DNA from: Nelumbo lutea | Taxonomy: Eukaryota > Streptophyta > Magnoliopsida > Proteales > Nelumbonaceae | Length of the DNA: 64,000 bases | NCBI GenBank assembly: GCA_022828595.1 | Contig: JAKGHH010000005.1 | Location: 57,655,655-57,719,654 of the forward strand | Direction: 5' to 3' | Shown: one piece after another, positions 45,393 through 57,700 of the stretch | Numbering within the stretch: position 1 is the stretch's first letter | Layout of the letters: each line of letters opens with the position of its first letter | Translations under genes and position numbers: made by a program | The notes under the pieces: model-generated | Seen by the model: only the letters and a program-made list of their open reading frames with translations | Databases searched by the model: none | Told to the model about the DNA's origin: nothing

Positions 45393-48300
45393 ATCATTAC
45401 TAGCAACCGTAAAAATAAAAAAAAAAAAAACACCAACAAAGGTGTTTTCTTAAATCATAATTTCCTCAACGTTTTTATAAAACATATAGCCAAATGGTGG
45501 TAGATGTACTCTAAAAAATTTTCTGACACGGTGCTGATGTAAAACTGTTTTTCAAAAGGTAAAACGATATTGACTCCAAACACTAATTGCGCATCAAAAA
45601 CCTCTATGGAGCTTGTACCTTGTACTCGAGAGTCGAGAGTGCAGACAGAAACAAAGGCTGAATGGCGAGGCTGAATGGCGCAATGCACTCTAATACCAAT
45701 GCAATGATCCGGCTTCCGGCCCACGGCTGGAAAAGAGAGACGACATTGGGCCCGATGTAATAATCCGGTCCAGGGCTTGAAAGCAGAGGACCATCATCAA
45801 TGCCAATGGTGTAGAGACATATAGTCATATAGCCAAATGTGGTGTCAGCTTTTCTTTTACTAAATAAAAGATGGCTGAGTCAGCATATATAATTGGCCAT
45901 GAGCTGAAGTGGGTCTATGGGTTTGGATCGGCCCAAATTAAGCATGTGTGAATTGGGATCTGCTCCTCACATAGGGTGCCTCACAACAACCTCACATGCA
46001 TATCTTATCATGGATTGGGAACACTTCCCATAAATAATAACACATAAATACAGAAGATGTTCTCAATGCACGGTAAGATGTGCCTGTGAATCAGTGTGAG
46101 GTGCCATGTGTAAGGAGAAGATCTGGTCTCAGCGTGTATTTTATTCTATAGATGTTTTGTAATATATGTTTATCAAAATATTGCATATTATTATCAAATT
46201 AGTATTTTTCTCATCATATTCATCCGTATACATTGATATTTACAAAAGTGAGTTTTAGTTTATATCAGTACCAACAATTGAGAAAAGCTTCATTTTAGAT
46301 CATTATACATTTATTCACTCATCCACTGATATAATACCTAATGTCACCTATTGGTCATCAAACAGTTAATCAAATGCTTTACTCGATTTTAAAGAAAAAT
46401 AAAATACAAATATTTATTTAATAAACGAAAGTTAAACCAAACAAAAAATATATTTACAAATAAAAGCACATAAAAACTTGTATAGCTTTACAAATAAAAA
46501 TACAAAAAACGTTTATATGCATATATTTGTAAACGTGGTAATATTCTAAGGTTTGATTTGATTGGACGAAAGAAGGATTTATCCACACTCCACAAGATTG
46601 TAAGTGAATATGGGTAGATTGAGACCCATATTTTACTTACTGAAACACGGTTGGGATCACAATCTGATGATGTGACTCACAAAAGAAATTTACATGAAGC
46701 ACTGCCATGGTCCCGATAAAAATTTAAGAAATGATCCATGAAATGTGATGTAAATTATCTGTTGAGAGAGAGGTGAGAGGAAGAGGAACATGGAAGAATA
46801 GAATAATAAGGATGTTTCGGAGAGGTTGCCAGTTGATGAACAAGTGAGTACGTACAAGGGACAATACATATATATGTGTGATGCAATTTAGATACGATGT
46901 ATCACTCACATCATATTTTTCATATATGGGTTGTTGGGTGTTGGAGTTATTACATGGATCTTCGTACATCAATAAAGTCATCTATTAAAATCGACGGTGT
47001 CGTCTTTCTGGTTTCCTTTTAAAGGCATTTGTCTTTTTTATGTTTTTTTTTTAATTTTAAAATTTAAGATCGAATAAAATAATTCAAGTGTTTGATCATT
47101 TTTTTTTAATTTTAACCTTTTTCATTAACTCACCATTATGCCATTAATTCTTCTTTTCAATAACTCATGCCAATAATTCTCTCTCCTCTCGATCACCCCA
47201 TTAAATTGCCTAAAATTTATTAACTTTATTTATATTTATATCCATTTGAATTTAACTATAATTTTATATACATTAGATATATTTATATTAAACTATAATT
47301 ATTAATAAAAATTAATTATATTGAAATGAAGTTATTCAATGATATATTATTAGTTTAAATAATCTACTACCATTTAAAAGATAATTAATTAATCAAATGA
47401 TTTGCATTTTAGAATAAATATTATTTATGTCACCTAACAAATAAAATTGATGTTTTAAAAACTAATTTAGAGGATGAATAGTTTTTGCCTTTAGGTCATA
47501 GTTCAACAGTTCAATTGTTTGGGTTGGACAAGTCAAACCATGACAAGTCATCCATCTATATATGTAGAATATAAAGTTTTATTTATTTTTAATTTTTTTA
47601 TAAATATAAGAGCCAAAAATTGAAATTTTATTATTTCCAAATGGAATATAAAGTTTTCCAGAAGTTTTCAATACATTTTATATTGTTACATATAACCTAA
47701 TGACAGGGTCAAAAGGGTCAATGGTTCAATTACCCAAGTTCGCATGATGGTTTGAATGGCTCAACTATCCGAGTCAATGGCATGTTGAAAACATTGAATA
47801 AAACATCATAATAATTATATTCCATTTGGAAATAATAAAATTTAATTCGCTATAAAAATGATTCAGTGAGATAAATAAAATAAAAATAATTATTAGTTGT
47901 TGTTATTGATAAAAAAAATTATTAATCTAAAAAATAATTTAATTAATAAAAAGGAATAAGATAAATTAAATGTTAATATCAATTTAAAATTAAACAAAAC
48001 TATCTAACAATTATTAGTTTTATAATTAATTTTAACTAATTTAAAACCAACTTAAGTTCTACTAAAAAAATAAAAACTTAATATGGTTAATTAAATTTAA
48101 TAGGGATTAATAAAACAAAAATTAACATAACCCCCTATTGTTATTAAAGTTTGGAAACTCAAGCCTAACCAGTGGAAAATCTTTGATTGAGTTGGCTCAA
48201 GCTCGGGTTGGACCCAACCAAGTTGCACTACTAGTGCCTTTTGCCTCAAATTCTTTTAATAAAGTCCGTGCATCACATGGGTCCTTGCTAGTGAGGATTT

Positions 48301-48615
48301 ATGTCGTGATATTATATTCTTGAAGACTCACTGCCTAAGAACAAGGAACTAATGGTTGGTTATGAAAGTTTGAAGAGGAACTAGTTGGAAAAGTTGGGAA
48401 AAAATGGCTGATCTCTTAAAAGGGTTGTGTATCCTCCAGAGATGGATTATGCCACAATAGTATTTATGATAAATCTGATGTTTAAGAGAAATTGAGAGAG
48501 AGAGAGAGAGAGAAGGCAAAGAGGGGTTTGATGAAGAATTAGTTGAGAAAGTTCGGAAAAATGGCCAGATCTCCTAAAAGGGTTGTACTACATATCCTCC
48601 AAAGAGGGATCATAT
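45393..48615. other. AT-rich intergenic DNA
   Basis: Very AT-rich (especially 46980-48120). A decayed repeat with GTCAATGG/TTGAAAAC blocks is seen near 47500-47800. GA microsatellite at 48493-48512. No gene. Confidence 0.5.
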
Positions 48616-49115
48616 TGATGTTACTCGATCCGAGGTGTTCCGAACTGAGGTTGCAGTTAGATAATCGTGTCAATTAGATGAAAACCATGCAACAAGATTT
48701 GAAACCAAGAACAGTCAGAGCCCACGGAGTTATTCCCCGGTTAGGTACTCCGACTCTCAAGTTAGTGAGAAGAATGGGATGTCGGGCAGAGCAGTTGAGA
48801 GAACAATGTTGGTCTGAGCAGAGTAACAGTGGATACTAGAAAGTCAAAATGTCCCTTACCTTAAGCGGGAGTTACCTTTTTATAGTCGAAGATCCGTGTC
48901 CTATTCGGATGAGACTTCTGTGTCGTCGGGATGGGGCTGTTTGTTGAGGTCTTCAAGATAAGACCTAATCCCCGTCGGAGCTTCTTTATCTATGTGATGC
49001 TCTCCTGTCTTGATCACGCTTATCCAATTGACATGGTATCAACGCGGCCAAAGAGATAAAATGACTACAGAGGTGACATGTGACATGTGGGGCCAACTCA
49101 ACCATAACCCAAACA
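48616..49115 (-). mobile_element. Solo LTR of the Tat-type family at 13.7 kb
   Basis: 500 bp, TG at 48616 and CA at 49115, flanked by the perfect 5-bp duplication CATAT (48611-48615 and 49116-49120). It aligns with the LTR at 13715-14261 (ATCCGAGGTGTTCCGAAC, GTTATTCCCC, GAGGTGACATGTG, CTCAACCAT). No internal region on either side, so it is an LTR-LTR recombination product. Orientation follows the alignment. Confidence 0.85.
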
Positions 49116-49120
49116 CATAT

Positions 49121-50629
49121 TACCTTAGTTCTTATAGAAAGTGAGGTCTAAGAGACATTGAGAGAGAGAGAAAGAGAGATTTATATTCTACTTTGACCTA
49201 CGCATGGTGACCTAGGTTGGTTATTGGAGAGTAGACTTGATTTTTGGCTTGGGTTGGTTTAAACTAGGACTCTGGAGATTTTCAAGTCTATGCTCTTAGA
49301 ATCACTAGCTTGGTTGATGTACACCACTCACAAATTCCGGCCAAAGTAATTAAAAATTATACACATTTTAATCGAAAAAATCTATAATACGGGAAATACA
49401 TAGTATCGAAAGAACTTTTACCAATCAAACCCCATCTGTAAACTTTGATAAATATTGTATGACTTATTTTGGTATTTGGTGTCATGCACCACTAATACCT
49501 CCTCTTTCCCTAAGTCGTTGATTGCAAGACTAGATTCCACATCAATTCTAGAATAAACAACCACTCCTCGATTGGTTAATAAATATGTTATATGACTGAT
49601 TGACTGGTTACGATGTTTATGATACCATTTGATTAGTCGTTATCTTAGTACTCTAACCCGTTTTAATCATTTATATAAACCTTTGAAAATGGCATGTGTA
49701 TAATGATAAAGTTTGTGAGAGGTGGGGACGACCTATATAATTCAAAATGTTGGGACAACATTTTGATGACGATGATTACGTTTGTGATATGTCCCCACTC
49801 CCCACCTCTCTGCATATTTTATCTCTAGGTTTATATAAAAGAGTCTGTATAGACAAAAAAGTTGTGTATATATAGGTTAGATTTACCATATCATCCTTCC
49901 ACATGGAAGGTGATGGTATTTAAGCTACCTCCTTATGTGTAAAAATATTCAATCAAAAGAAAATAGTAAGTTTTCAAACTGTTAAATACTTGTACACCAT
50001 TAGAGCAGTGATGATTGAAAATTAAGTTCTCTATCTATGGATTTGAATGTCCATCATCGACATCGACGCATCAGTCCTATATCATATATTCATATTTCAA
50101 GTAAAGGCTTAATATATATAATCAAATTTGATATTATATAATTAAATTTAACTTTTATCATAAATTAAGACAAAATAAATAAATGTTTTATATACAGTAG
50201 TGGAAAGGGCGCTTGGGCATGTGTTTGGTAAAGGCATAAGTTCGACATTTATAATCACATTTAACCACTTTTATGAACTGCACCAAAAATTAGGGCAAAT
50301 TTCCACTTAGATTTGATTTACAAAATAAAATATTGAAAAGATTCCCACCTAGTTGTAACCAATATCAGGCAGACGTGCCATATCATGCCCGGGGAGTAAA
50401 AGGATTCAGAGTCGATTGATTGATGGAATGTGTGTTGCAGTGTTGGCTGCTCCTAATCCAGCTCACGACACTGGTTTATTTGGGGTTCACCTTTCCTGGG
50501 ATGCAGTAAAACTGTAAAACTGTGAGTGTATTGATGTGGCCCCATCTAATTCAAGCTGGGGCCATAGCAATGCATTTTTATATAGTATTTGGTAATACAA
50601 AATTTATCTCTGTATTCCTCCTTCTGGCT
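49121..50629. other. Intergenic DNA, nothing recognised
   Basis: AT-rich, with a GA run near 49161-49181. A fragment GGGCGCTTGGGCATG near 50208 is isolated. No gene. Confidence 0.45.
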
Positions 50630-50979
50630 TCGTTTATTTATAAATTTCTCATTTATTTGGCTAAATGTTTTTTGAGAAATATTTATTCGAATAAGTTCAT
50701 TTATTCATATTGTTTGATTTTCAGATAAATAATATAATAACCTTTTTATCCGTAAAAAGTTAATGTTAAAAACGATAAATTTGTCCCATCATGTTTTATA
50801 AGTTTTAGCCTATGTGAAAAAAGTAGTTAATTACCCACTTTAAGTTTTATTTAGTTAAATGAAACTCTATTTACCATGGAGCTCAATATTGATGCAAAAA
50901 AAAAACATTGTAAAGTTAGTCAATAGTAAATCCATTGACTAACTTTGCCCCTCTTATTTATCGATAAACAAATGGGGCC
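50630..50979. repeat. Family E-related element
   Basis: Contains GGCTAAATGTTTTTTGAG, AATAAGTTCATTTATTCATATT and ends CAAATGGGGCC followed by TTA, as in the element at 58601-59114. The left limit is uncertain. Confidence 0.5.
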
Positions 50980-52647
50980 TTAGAGGGATGTCAAGTAGCC
51001 ATGTGTTTTGGGCATTTGAAAAGAATTGATTTTAACAACCTTATTGATGAGGGGTAATTTGACCCTCTAATTATCTTGCACCACGTGGCACTTCCAAACC
51101 ATTGCATAATACCTCTCACCATGTAAGGCAGAGACGTGTCCTCACCAAGTCCGTTGAAACCACCTTGGCTCTACCTCAGACGTTTTGAGAGGCTGCGAGT
51201 GCCCAACATCACCTTGGCAGAGCAAACTAGAGACCTCAATAGGAGCAGACTGAAGACATTGGTAGGAGGGCCAACCTCCTGCCGAGTACTCATCGACTTG
51301 ACCAAGGTCTGAGGTGGCGACCAACTTCCGCTACGTGCGATTTATCATTTCTAATTCCTTTAGGACCACATCGCCTAATCGATATATAGAGTTGACTTTT
51401 GTGTTGTCCGCTTCGGAGATAATTGGATAAGCCTTATCACTATCCACTAAAACCACCTCCAAGTGTGGCGAGCCGATAAGCCACGTTTCCCTAGAGATCT
51501 CGAACATGCTACGTGAGACCGTATCCATATAAAAGCTCCTCCTTCACCTGTAGAAGGTATGTGCAATTGTGGACTGAATTCATTCTTGCATTCTAAGCTC
51601 TCTTACTCTCTTTTACTCATATTGTTGATTTAAGCATTAGAATGCTCACCTCGAGTAATCTGACACTGTTTTCTTATATCTTGGCCTACTGACTTCACCA
51701 GCCCAACGACCAAACTGTCTTACAGTAAAAAACTGCCAAATCGGACACCATCAAAACACTTTCAAACTCAAAATCCCAAGTCTAAAATTGGGGAATTTTG
51801 CTTTTGGGTTTTGATACCAGAGAGTCATCCAAACCGAACCTAATTTGGCGAGGCTATCATCATCAGCGTAACTAATCCCCTAGTCCCAACTCCAGGGGTT
51901 GCTACTTATGACAACATGAAACGACACTCCAAAGTGTTACCAACCAACCATGCATCCAGCACTATGAAGGCCCTACAAGGTGACATATAGCCCCACTAAA
52001 GTCCCTAGAAATGCTCAAACTTGTAGTTTGTTCAATAAAACAAGTATATAACCCATAATAGCTACTATTTATAAAGAGTCTTTGATACAACTATTTATTA
52101 AGAGGTAAAAAAAAAAAAAAAGTGCAGAAACAATACAAAGGCTGATCGATCGAGACACTTAATGTAAATAAGAGTCTCATATCGTTCTTTCACTTTTTAT
52201 CTTTTTAGTCGGCGACTGTGATCTCTTTTTCATGGCTTTGTCGATTCATTCTCTTCTTCCTTACAGTCACGTACTCCAACGATTCCTGATGCCCCCCGGC
52301 CCACCACCTATATCATCCCAGAGATTTTAAATATTTATCTTCATCGCAGCTTGCTCTGAGATGATGCACATCGATCCTTGTGATATTGTGATCTTATCTC
52401 CCTGTAAGTCCGATTACTAAGAATTAGAAATTCTTCAGTCGACCCTCTAGTTCTATTTGAGCTTGTCTTATTACTAAGAAATAGAAATTCAGCTTCATGC
52501 CTGAGATGTTCTTTTTATTAAGTTTACTTACAGTAGTTTTTCTATCTTCACAAAACAAAAACCATATCAGTAACTACAATTTGGTGATAAAGACCGCTTT
52601 AATTTAATAATGATTTGGGTTCGAGTTTTCAAATGTCTGATCAATAA
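50980..52647. other. Intergenic, with an LTR-like GC-richer patch
   Basis: From about 51050 to 51750 the sequence is GC-richer, contains CCATATAAAAGCTCCTCC (a TATA-like box at 51526) and then a pyrimidine-rich leader-like stretch. It resembles an LTR or a broken promoter, but I could not find matching ends or a target duplication. The minus-strand frame at 51331-51528 is not recognised. The remaining part shows nothing. Confidence 0.35.
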
Positions 52648-52748
52648 GGCTTATTTTGGTTTGAAGGAAAATGTAGGGAAAGGTAGGGAAAACCTTTACA
52701 TAGGTTTCCCTGTCTTTTCTTATCTTTTCCTTCAAACCAAACATAGCC
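52648..52748. mobile_element. Family B MITE, copy 3
   Basis: 101 bp, GGCTTATTTTGGTTTGAAGG to CCTTCAAACCAAACATAGCC, with a perfect TAA duplication. Confidence 0.8.
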
Positions 52749-54233
52749 TAAGAGTAAATGTAGTACATGGATGTATTGGCATTTATCGCTTATGGTTCTG
52801 TTGGTTTCCATGTTAAAATGGATAGATAATTTTTCTTGAAGCAATTTTAAATTATATTTGTGTCTTCGACGATGAAAGCTTGGTTTTCCTTTGTCATTTA
52901 CATTGAAACAAATTACAAGCGGCTAAAAACAAAGATTCACTGTTCGTAAAGGGGACAAAATAATAATTTAAATATCTAAATCTGAAAAATCTCAGTCCAT
53001 TTCACGAGCAGATTAGAATTGAGTTTGAACATACTCTAAGGGGGTGTTGTACATTCCCTTTTGGGTGGAAATATGTTTTGTTATTTCATATAAAAGTGTC
53101 ATTTAATTTCAATTAAAAAATGCATCATAAACAAGAATAGTTTGGATTAATTATATTAATGGTTCTTAACAAAAATAACAATTTATTGCTAATTACTTTA
53201 TTAAGTAATCATTTTCCATATTATCTGTTAGTGTTCTATTTTATTTATTTTGCCTTTTAATGATTAAATGTTACGTTTTTATATAAATATATAAAATCAT
53301 AATTAAATTAATTTAAGCATGAGCTTGAGGTTTTAAGACTTTGGGTTGGGCTTAGATTGATCCCCAACCTGACCCAACCCATCTAAGTTGCCCATATAAG
53401 AGCAATGTGAAATTCATAATTGGATTGAACCAAATTGAGTACAATTCATGCATACATTATTTTTGAATATTTAACTATTTCTAGATAAAAATTATTAATA
53501 TTCTAGTTAAAGGAGCTATTGAGGATGGGTTACCTCCATTGTGTAGCCCAATTAATGAACCAAAAAACAAAAGATCTCCTACTAGATTTTGATTGTATTA
53601 ATAGGTTTTAAGGTTGCTTGGCCCGACTTGGCCCACAACGGCCCAAGCTTGGGCCGGATTGAAATGGTCACCCCTAAACAATTTGCTTTTGATTGATTAG
53701 ATTAATGAGGAGATGAAGGAGAATAAAATAAAAAATAAAAAAAAATAAAAAATGAAAAGATCTAATAAATTTTAAGCAATTTAATGGATTAATGAAGAGG
53801 AGAGAGAACTAGTGGAGTTAGTTGTTAGAAGAAAGAGAGTTAATGAAATGATTAATGAAGAGAGATAACCAAAGGAATTAATAAGAAAGATAAAATAGAG
53901 TTTTTTTTTTTTTTTATAAGAGAGAGAGTTAATAGTGAGTTAATGAATTTAAATTGATAAGAGAAAAGAGAGAGTTAATAAGAAAGATGTGAGGATTTGG
54001 CATGAAATCTTCAAAAACAAAGCCATTAATAGCAAAAGAATTGGGACATTAGTTAGACAAGGTCACAAGGATTCACTCGCGCATACAACGCAGACGTGCG
54101 TATTAGCAAAGCAACTGGTTAATCACCGGCTGTTCTCCTTGGCTCAGCTCAATCTGTGTAGGCGTCGAGCCATAATTTTCTTTCTACCAAAAGAAAAAAA
54201 AAGAGCCATAATTTTCTCGACCATCAGATTATT
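52749..54233. other. Intergenic region upstream of the xylosidase gene
   Basis: AT-rich, with purine-rich GAGAGA/AATAA stretches from about 53690 to 53985. No gene seen. Confidence 0.5.
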
Positions 54234-54239
54234 CACGTG
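54234..54239. promoter_or_regulatory. G-box upstream of xylosidase gene
   Basis: Palindromic CACGTG in ATTCACGTGACTCACGG, about 430 bp before the TATA box. A known bZIP/bHLH core; a role here is inference from position only. Confidence 0.35.
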
Positions 54240-54661
54240 ACTCACGGTAGAAGGCACAAACAAATTCAATTTCTCTATGCCCGAGATAATGGTCTCTTTC
54301 TGTGTTCTGTCCTCGTTCCCTCCCCCCTCTCTCTACTCTTATATTACATTTACATCATTCTCTCCCGCACTCTCTCTCTCTTTTCTGAGCGTGACTGTGT
54401 GAGAAGTGAGAACCTCCAATTCCAAAAGCTCATATTAAAGGGAGCGAAAAGAAGAAGCAAGAAAAAATATCTCACAGTTCTTCACGGGCGCATAGGCCCA
54501 CGAATTCCTGAAAGCTAGATTCTCTTTACCTCTGGCTTTTTCTTTCCTCCTTACTCTTTTCTCTGTAACATTAAATGGCGTTTCAGAGCCAGCTCGATTA
54601 ACGCCTCCATCTCTCGCTCACGGGCTGCAAAGAAACAACATGTCTTACATGGCTTATTGAC

Positions 54662-54668
54662 TATAAAT
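54662..54668 (+). promoter_or_regulatory. TATA box of xylosidase gene
   Basis: TATAAAT in GACTATAAATGAATAT, 97 nt before the ATG at 54759, which gives a predicted leader of about 60-70 nt. Confidence 0.6.
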
Positions 54669-54758
54669 GAATATACATTACACGTTATAAGAGACCCCGC
54701 ATCCATATAAGCTCATCCCCATATATCCTCCGTCGAACCTTTGCAGCATTCAGAAGCC

Positions 54759-57700
54759 ATGGCTTCTGGAGGAAACAGAGCTGAATGTTCTGTTTTCTTG
54801 GTGATTCTTCTGCAGTTTCTCTTTCTTTTTCTCATGGGTTCTAAAGGTGTTCTCTGCCAATCTCCTGTTTTTGCCTGTGATGTTGGCAAGAACTCCGGCT
54901 TGGCTGCTTTTGGGTTCTGCAATTCTTCATGGGGTATTGCTGCAAGGGTCGATGATTTAGTGAAGAGGCTCACATTGCAGGAAAAGATTATTTTTTTGGT
55001 GAATAAAGCAGGGGCGGTGACTAGGCTTGGAATTCCGAGCTATGAGTGGTGGTCTGAAGCTTTACATGGAGTGTCTTACGTGGGTCCTGGGACACATTTC
55101 TCAAGTGTAGTACCTGGAGCTACGAGCTTTCCTCAGGTCATTCTTACTGCAGCTTCGTTCAACACGACTCTGTTTCAGGCCATTGGGAAGGTAAAGCTTA
55201 TCAGCATCATTTTCTGTTTTTTTTTAGGAGAATGCTTTATGTTTAATCTTGAGTCTTGATCGTTTGAGTGAAAATGGTTCGTGGGTTTGATTTATAATTT
55301 GAGGATTGGAGATGGGTTTTTAGTTTTGAATAACAATGCTAGGTTTGAAAAGGACAAGTTCCTGTTATGGATTTTATAATGTTCAACTTTTCGTATTTTC
55401 TTGTTTGCTTATCAATGTTTTGGTTCAGCTTTAAATATTGGAAATGGGTTTAACCATGTGTGATGAATTTGATTCAAACTTTATCCTTAATTGTCGCAAA
55501 ACTGAGAAGACTGTACTTCAAGTATTATATATGGATTTAGATTGGACTTATTTGTGGATTTTTTTTTATTTTAATTGATAAATTTCAGGACCAGCATTTG
55601 AGAATATCAGAGGTTGATTCTTACTGTTACTTCTATTATTCCTATTATTGCTGCTGTTATTTAGTCCATTTGGCCTCACTCCCCCCATCTACTTTGATCT
55701 GATTGGATGCGAAAACGATATATCACTGAAGAAAACGAGGGATATGCAGAAAAGATGATTCATATATGTTAATTTAGAGCCTTAGTTTCTCTAAAAATAA
55801 AAATAAAAAAAAAAGAAGAAGAAGAAGAAAGAAAGAAAAACAGAGCCTTAGTTGTTAAGCACTTAAGCCTAATATTCTAATCACTGCTGTGGTTGAGTGG
55901 TGTAGCTCTCAAGTTTAATTTGGTTCTAGTTGCAGCTTTGATTACGCAGTGAGTAAAGATGGAAAAGAAAAAGTAAGAAAAAAATGGCCAACTTACCATC
56001 AACGGCTTGCCTACCCCAACAGAAAAGAAGACCAAAATAAGAAAATGCTTTAGTATTTATCAGCTATTTGAAAAAAGTAGGTGGTCCAGATTGCAAATAT
56101 TTGATTTGATAGTAGAATCTGTTATATATTTTTTTACTTTTACTCTGGTGAATGAGATTCTGGCAAAAGATTCAATGAATTTGGATCTCTCATTTATAGT
56201 ACGTGAAAAGACAAAAGAGTGGGTGGGCTTATTATTGAAGTAGTTTGAAGAGAACTAGAAAGGCTTGTAGATAAAGCAGTAGAGATGATTGAATACAACT
56301 CTGTAATTCCTCTTCCTTTTAGTACTTACGGGTTGAATCTGGCCAGTAGGTAATTAAGCTTCAACAACAAATTATGGTTGTTCTGTTGAAGTAGGGTACA
56401 TGATAGTGGCAATTGAGCTGTATTTGACTGGTATCACCAATAAGAAACAGATTAATCGATGATGTTCTCCAAAATCTGGCCTTGTTATCGTTTAGTAATA
56501 GAGAGTTTGAACCCCAATTGATCTGTAGTGAGTTAAAGTGTCTTCTGATGGGCATTGGGGGCTGGCTAAAGATATATGGAGTCCCAAAAAGGCTCAGTTT
56601 GGAAGGAGTACAGATACAAATATGTATAGTGCAAAACCTTGTATTTTTTTATGTATTTGCACGGTACATATTTGCATTTATAATCTTTCCAAACTGAGCC
56701 AAACTATCATGGATTGCAAGAGATTTCCCTGTGAAAGGCAAAAAGGAATTCTGAAGCTAATAAAATCACAAGAAATATCTTCTGAAAGTCAAGGCAGGTC
56801 GATCTACTTGCCCACCAAACCTAACCTGAATAAAGAAAGGTCTGGCCTGAGACTTATCTTTTTTGTTTTTCTTCATGCCTGTATAATACAAACACACACA
56901 AAGTCATACATGTGTATATCTACAGGTGGTCTCTACTGAAGCCAGAGCCATGTATAATGTGGGTCTAGCTGGGCTAACTTATTGGAGCCCAAATGTGAAC
57001 ATATTCCGGGACCCCAGATGGGGAAGAGGCCAAGAGACTCCTGGTGAAGACCCCATCCTCGCCAGTAAATATGCAGCTGGTTACGTTCAAGGTCTGCAAC
57101 AAAGCGACGATGGCAACCCGAATCGGCTTAAGGTTGCTGCTTGCTGCAAGCATTATACAGCCTACGATGTGGATGCCTGGAAGGGAGTGGATCGTTATCA
57201 CTTTAATGCTCAGGTAACTGAACTGTCCTTAGTGATCATTCATTACTATTTGTTGATTTCTGTGCTATATATATGTGAATTTGGTTGTGGGTGACACAGG
57301 TGAGTAAACAAGACCTGGATGATACATATCAGCCCCCTTTCAAGAGCTGTGTTGTGGATGGGAATGTGGCCAGCGTCATGTGCTCTTACAACCAAGTAAA
57401 TGGGAAACCAACCTGTGCAGACCCGGATCTCCTGGCTGGGGTCATTAGAGGCGAATGGCAATTAAATGGGTCTCTTCTTTTTTGCCTCATCTTCTTGATT
57501 TTTTTTTTTTTTAATTTTTAAAGTCATTTTCTTAACCCCACTTCTTAGAAATTAGAATACTGCACCTAGGGGTGTAATCGAGTTTTATGTATTTGGCTCG
57601 AATTCAAATTTTAGCCCACTTCTTAACCCCACATCTTTACCCAATTTTAGCTAAAATTTAATTATGTAAACACTTCAATAGAAGTTGGAAGCGAAAAAAA

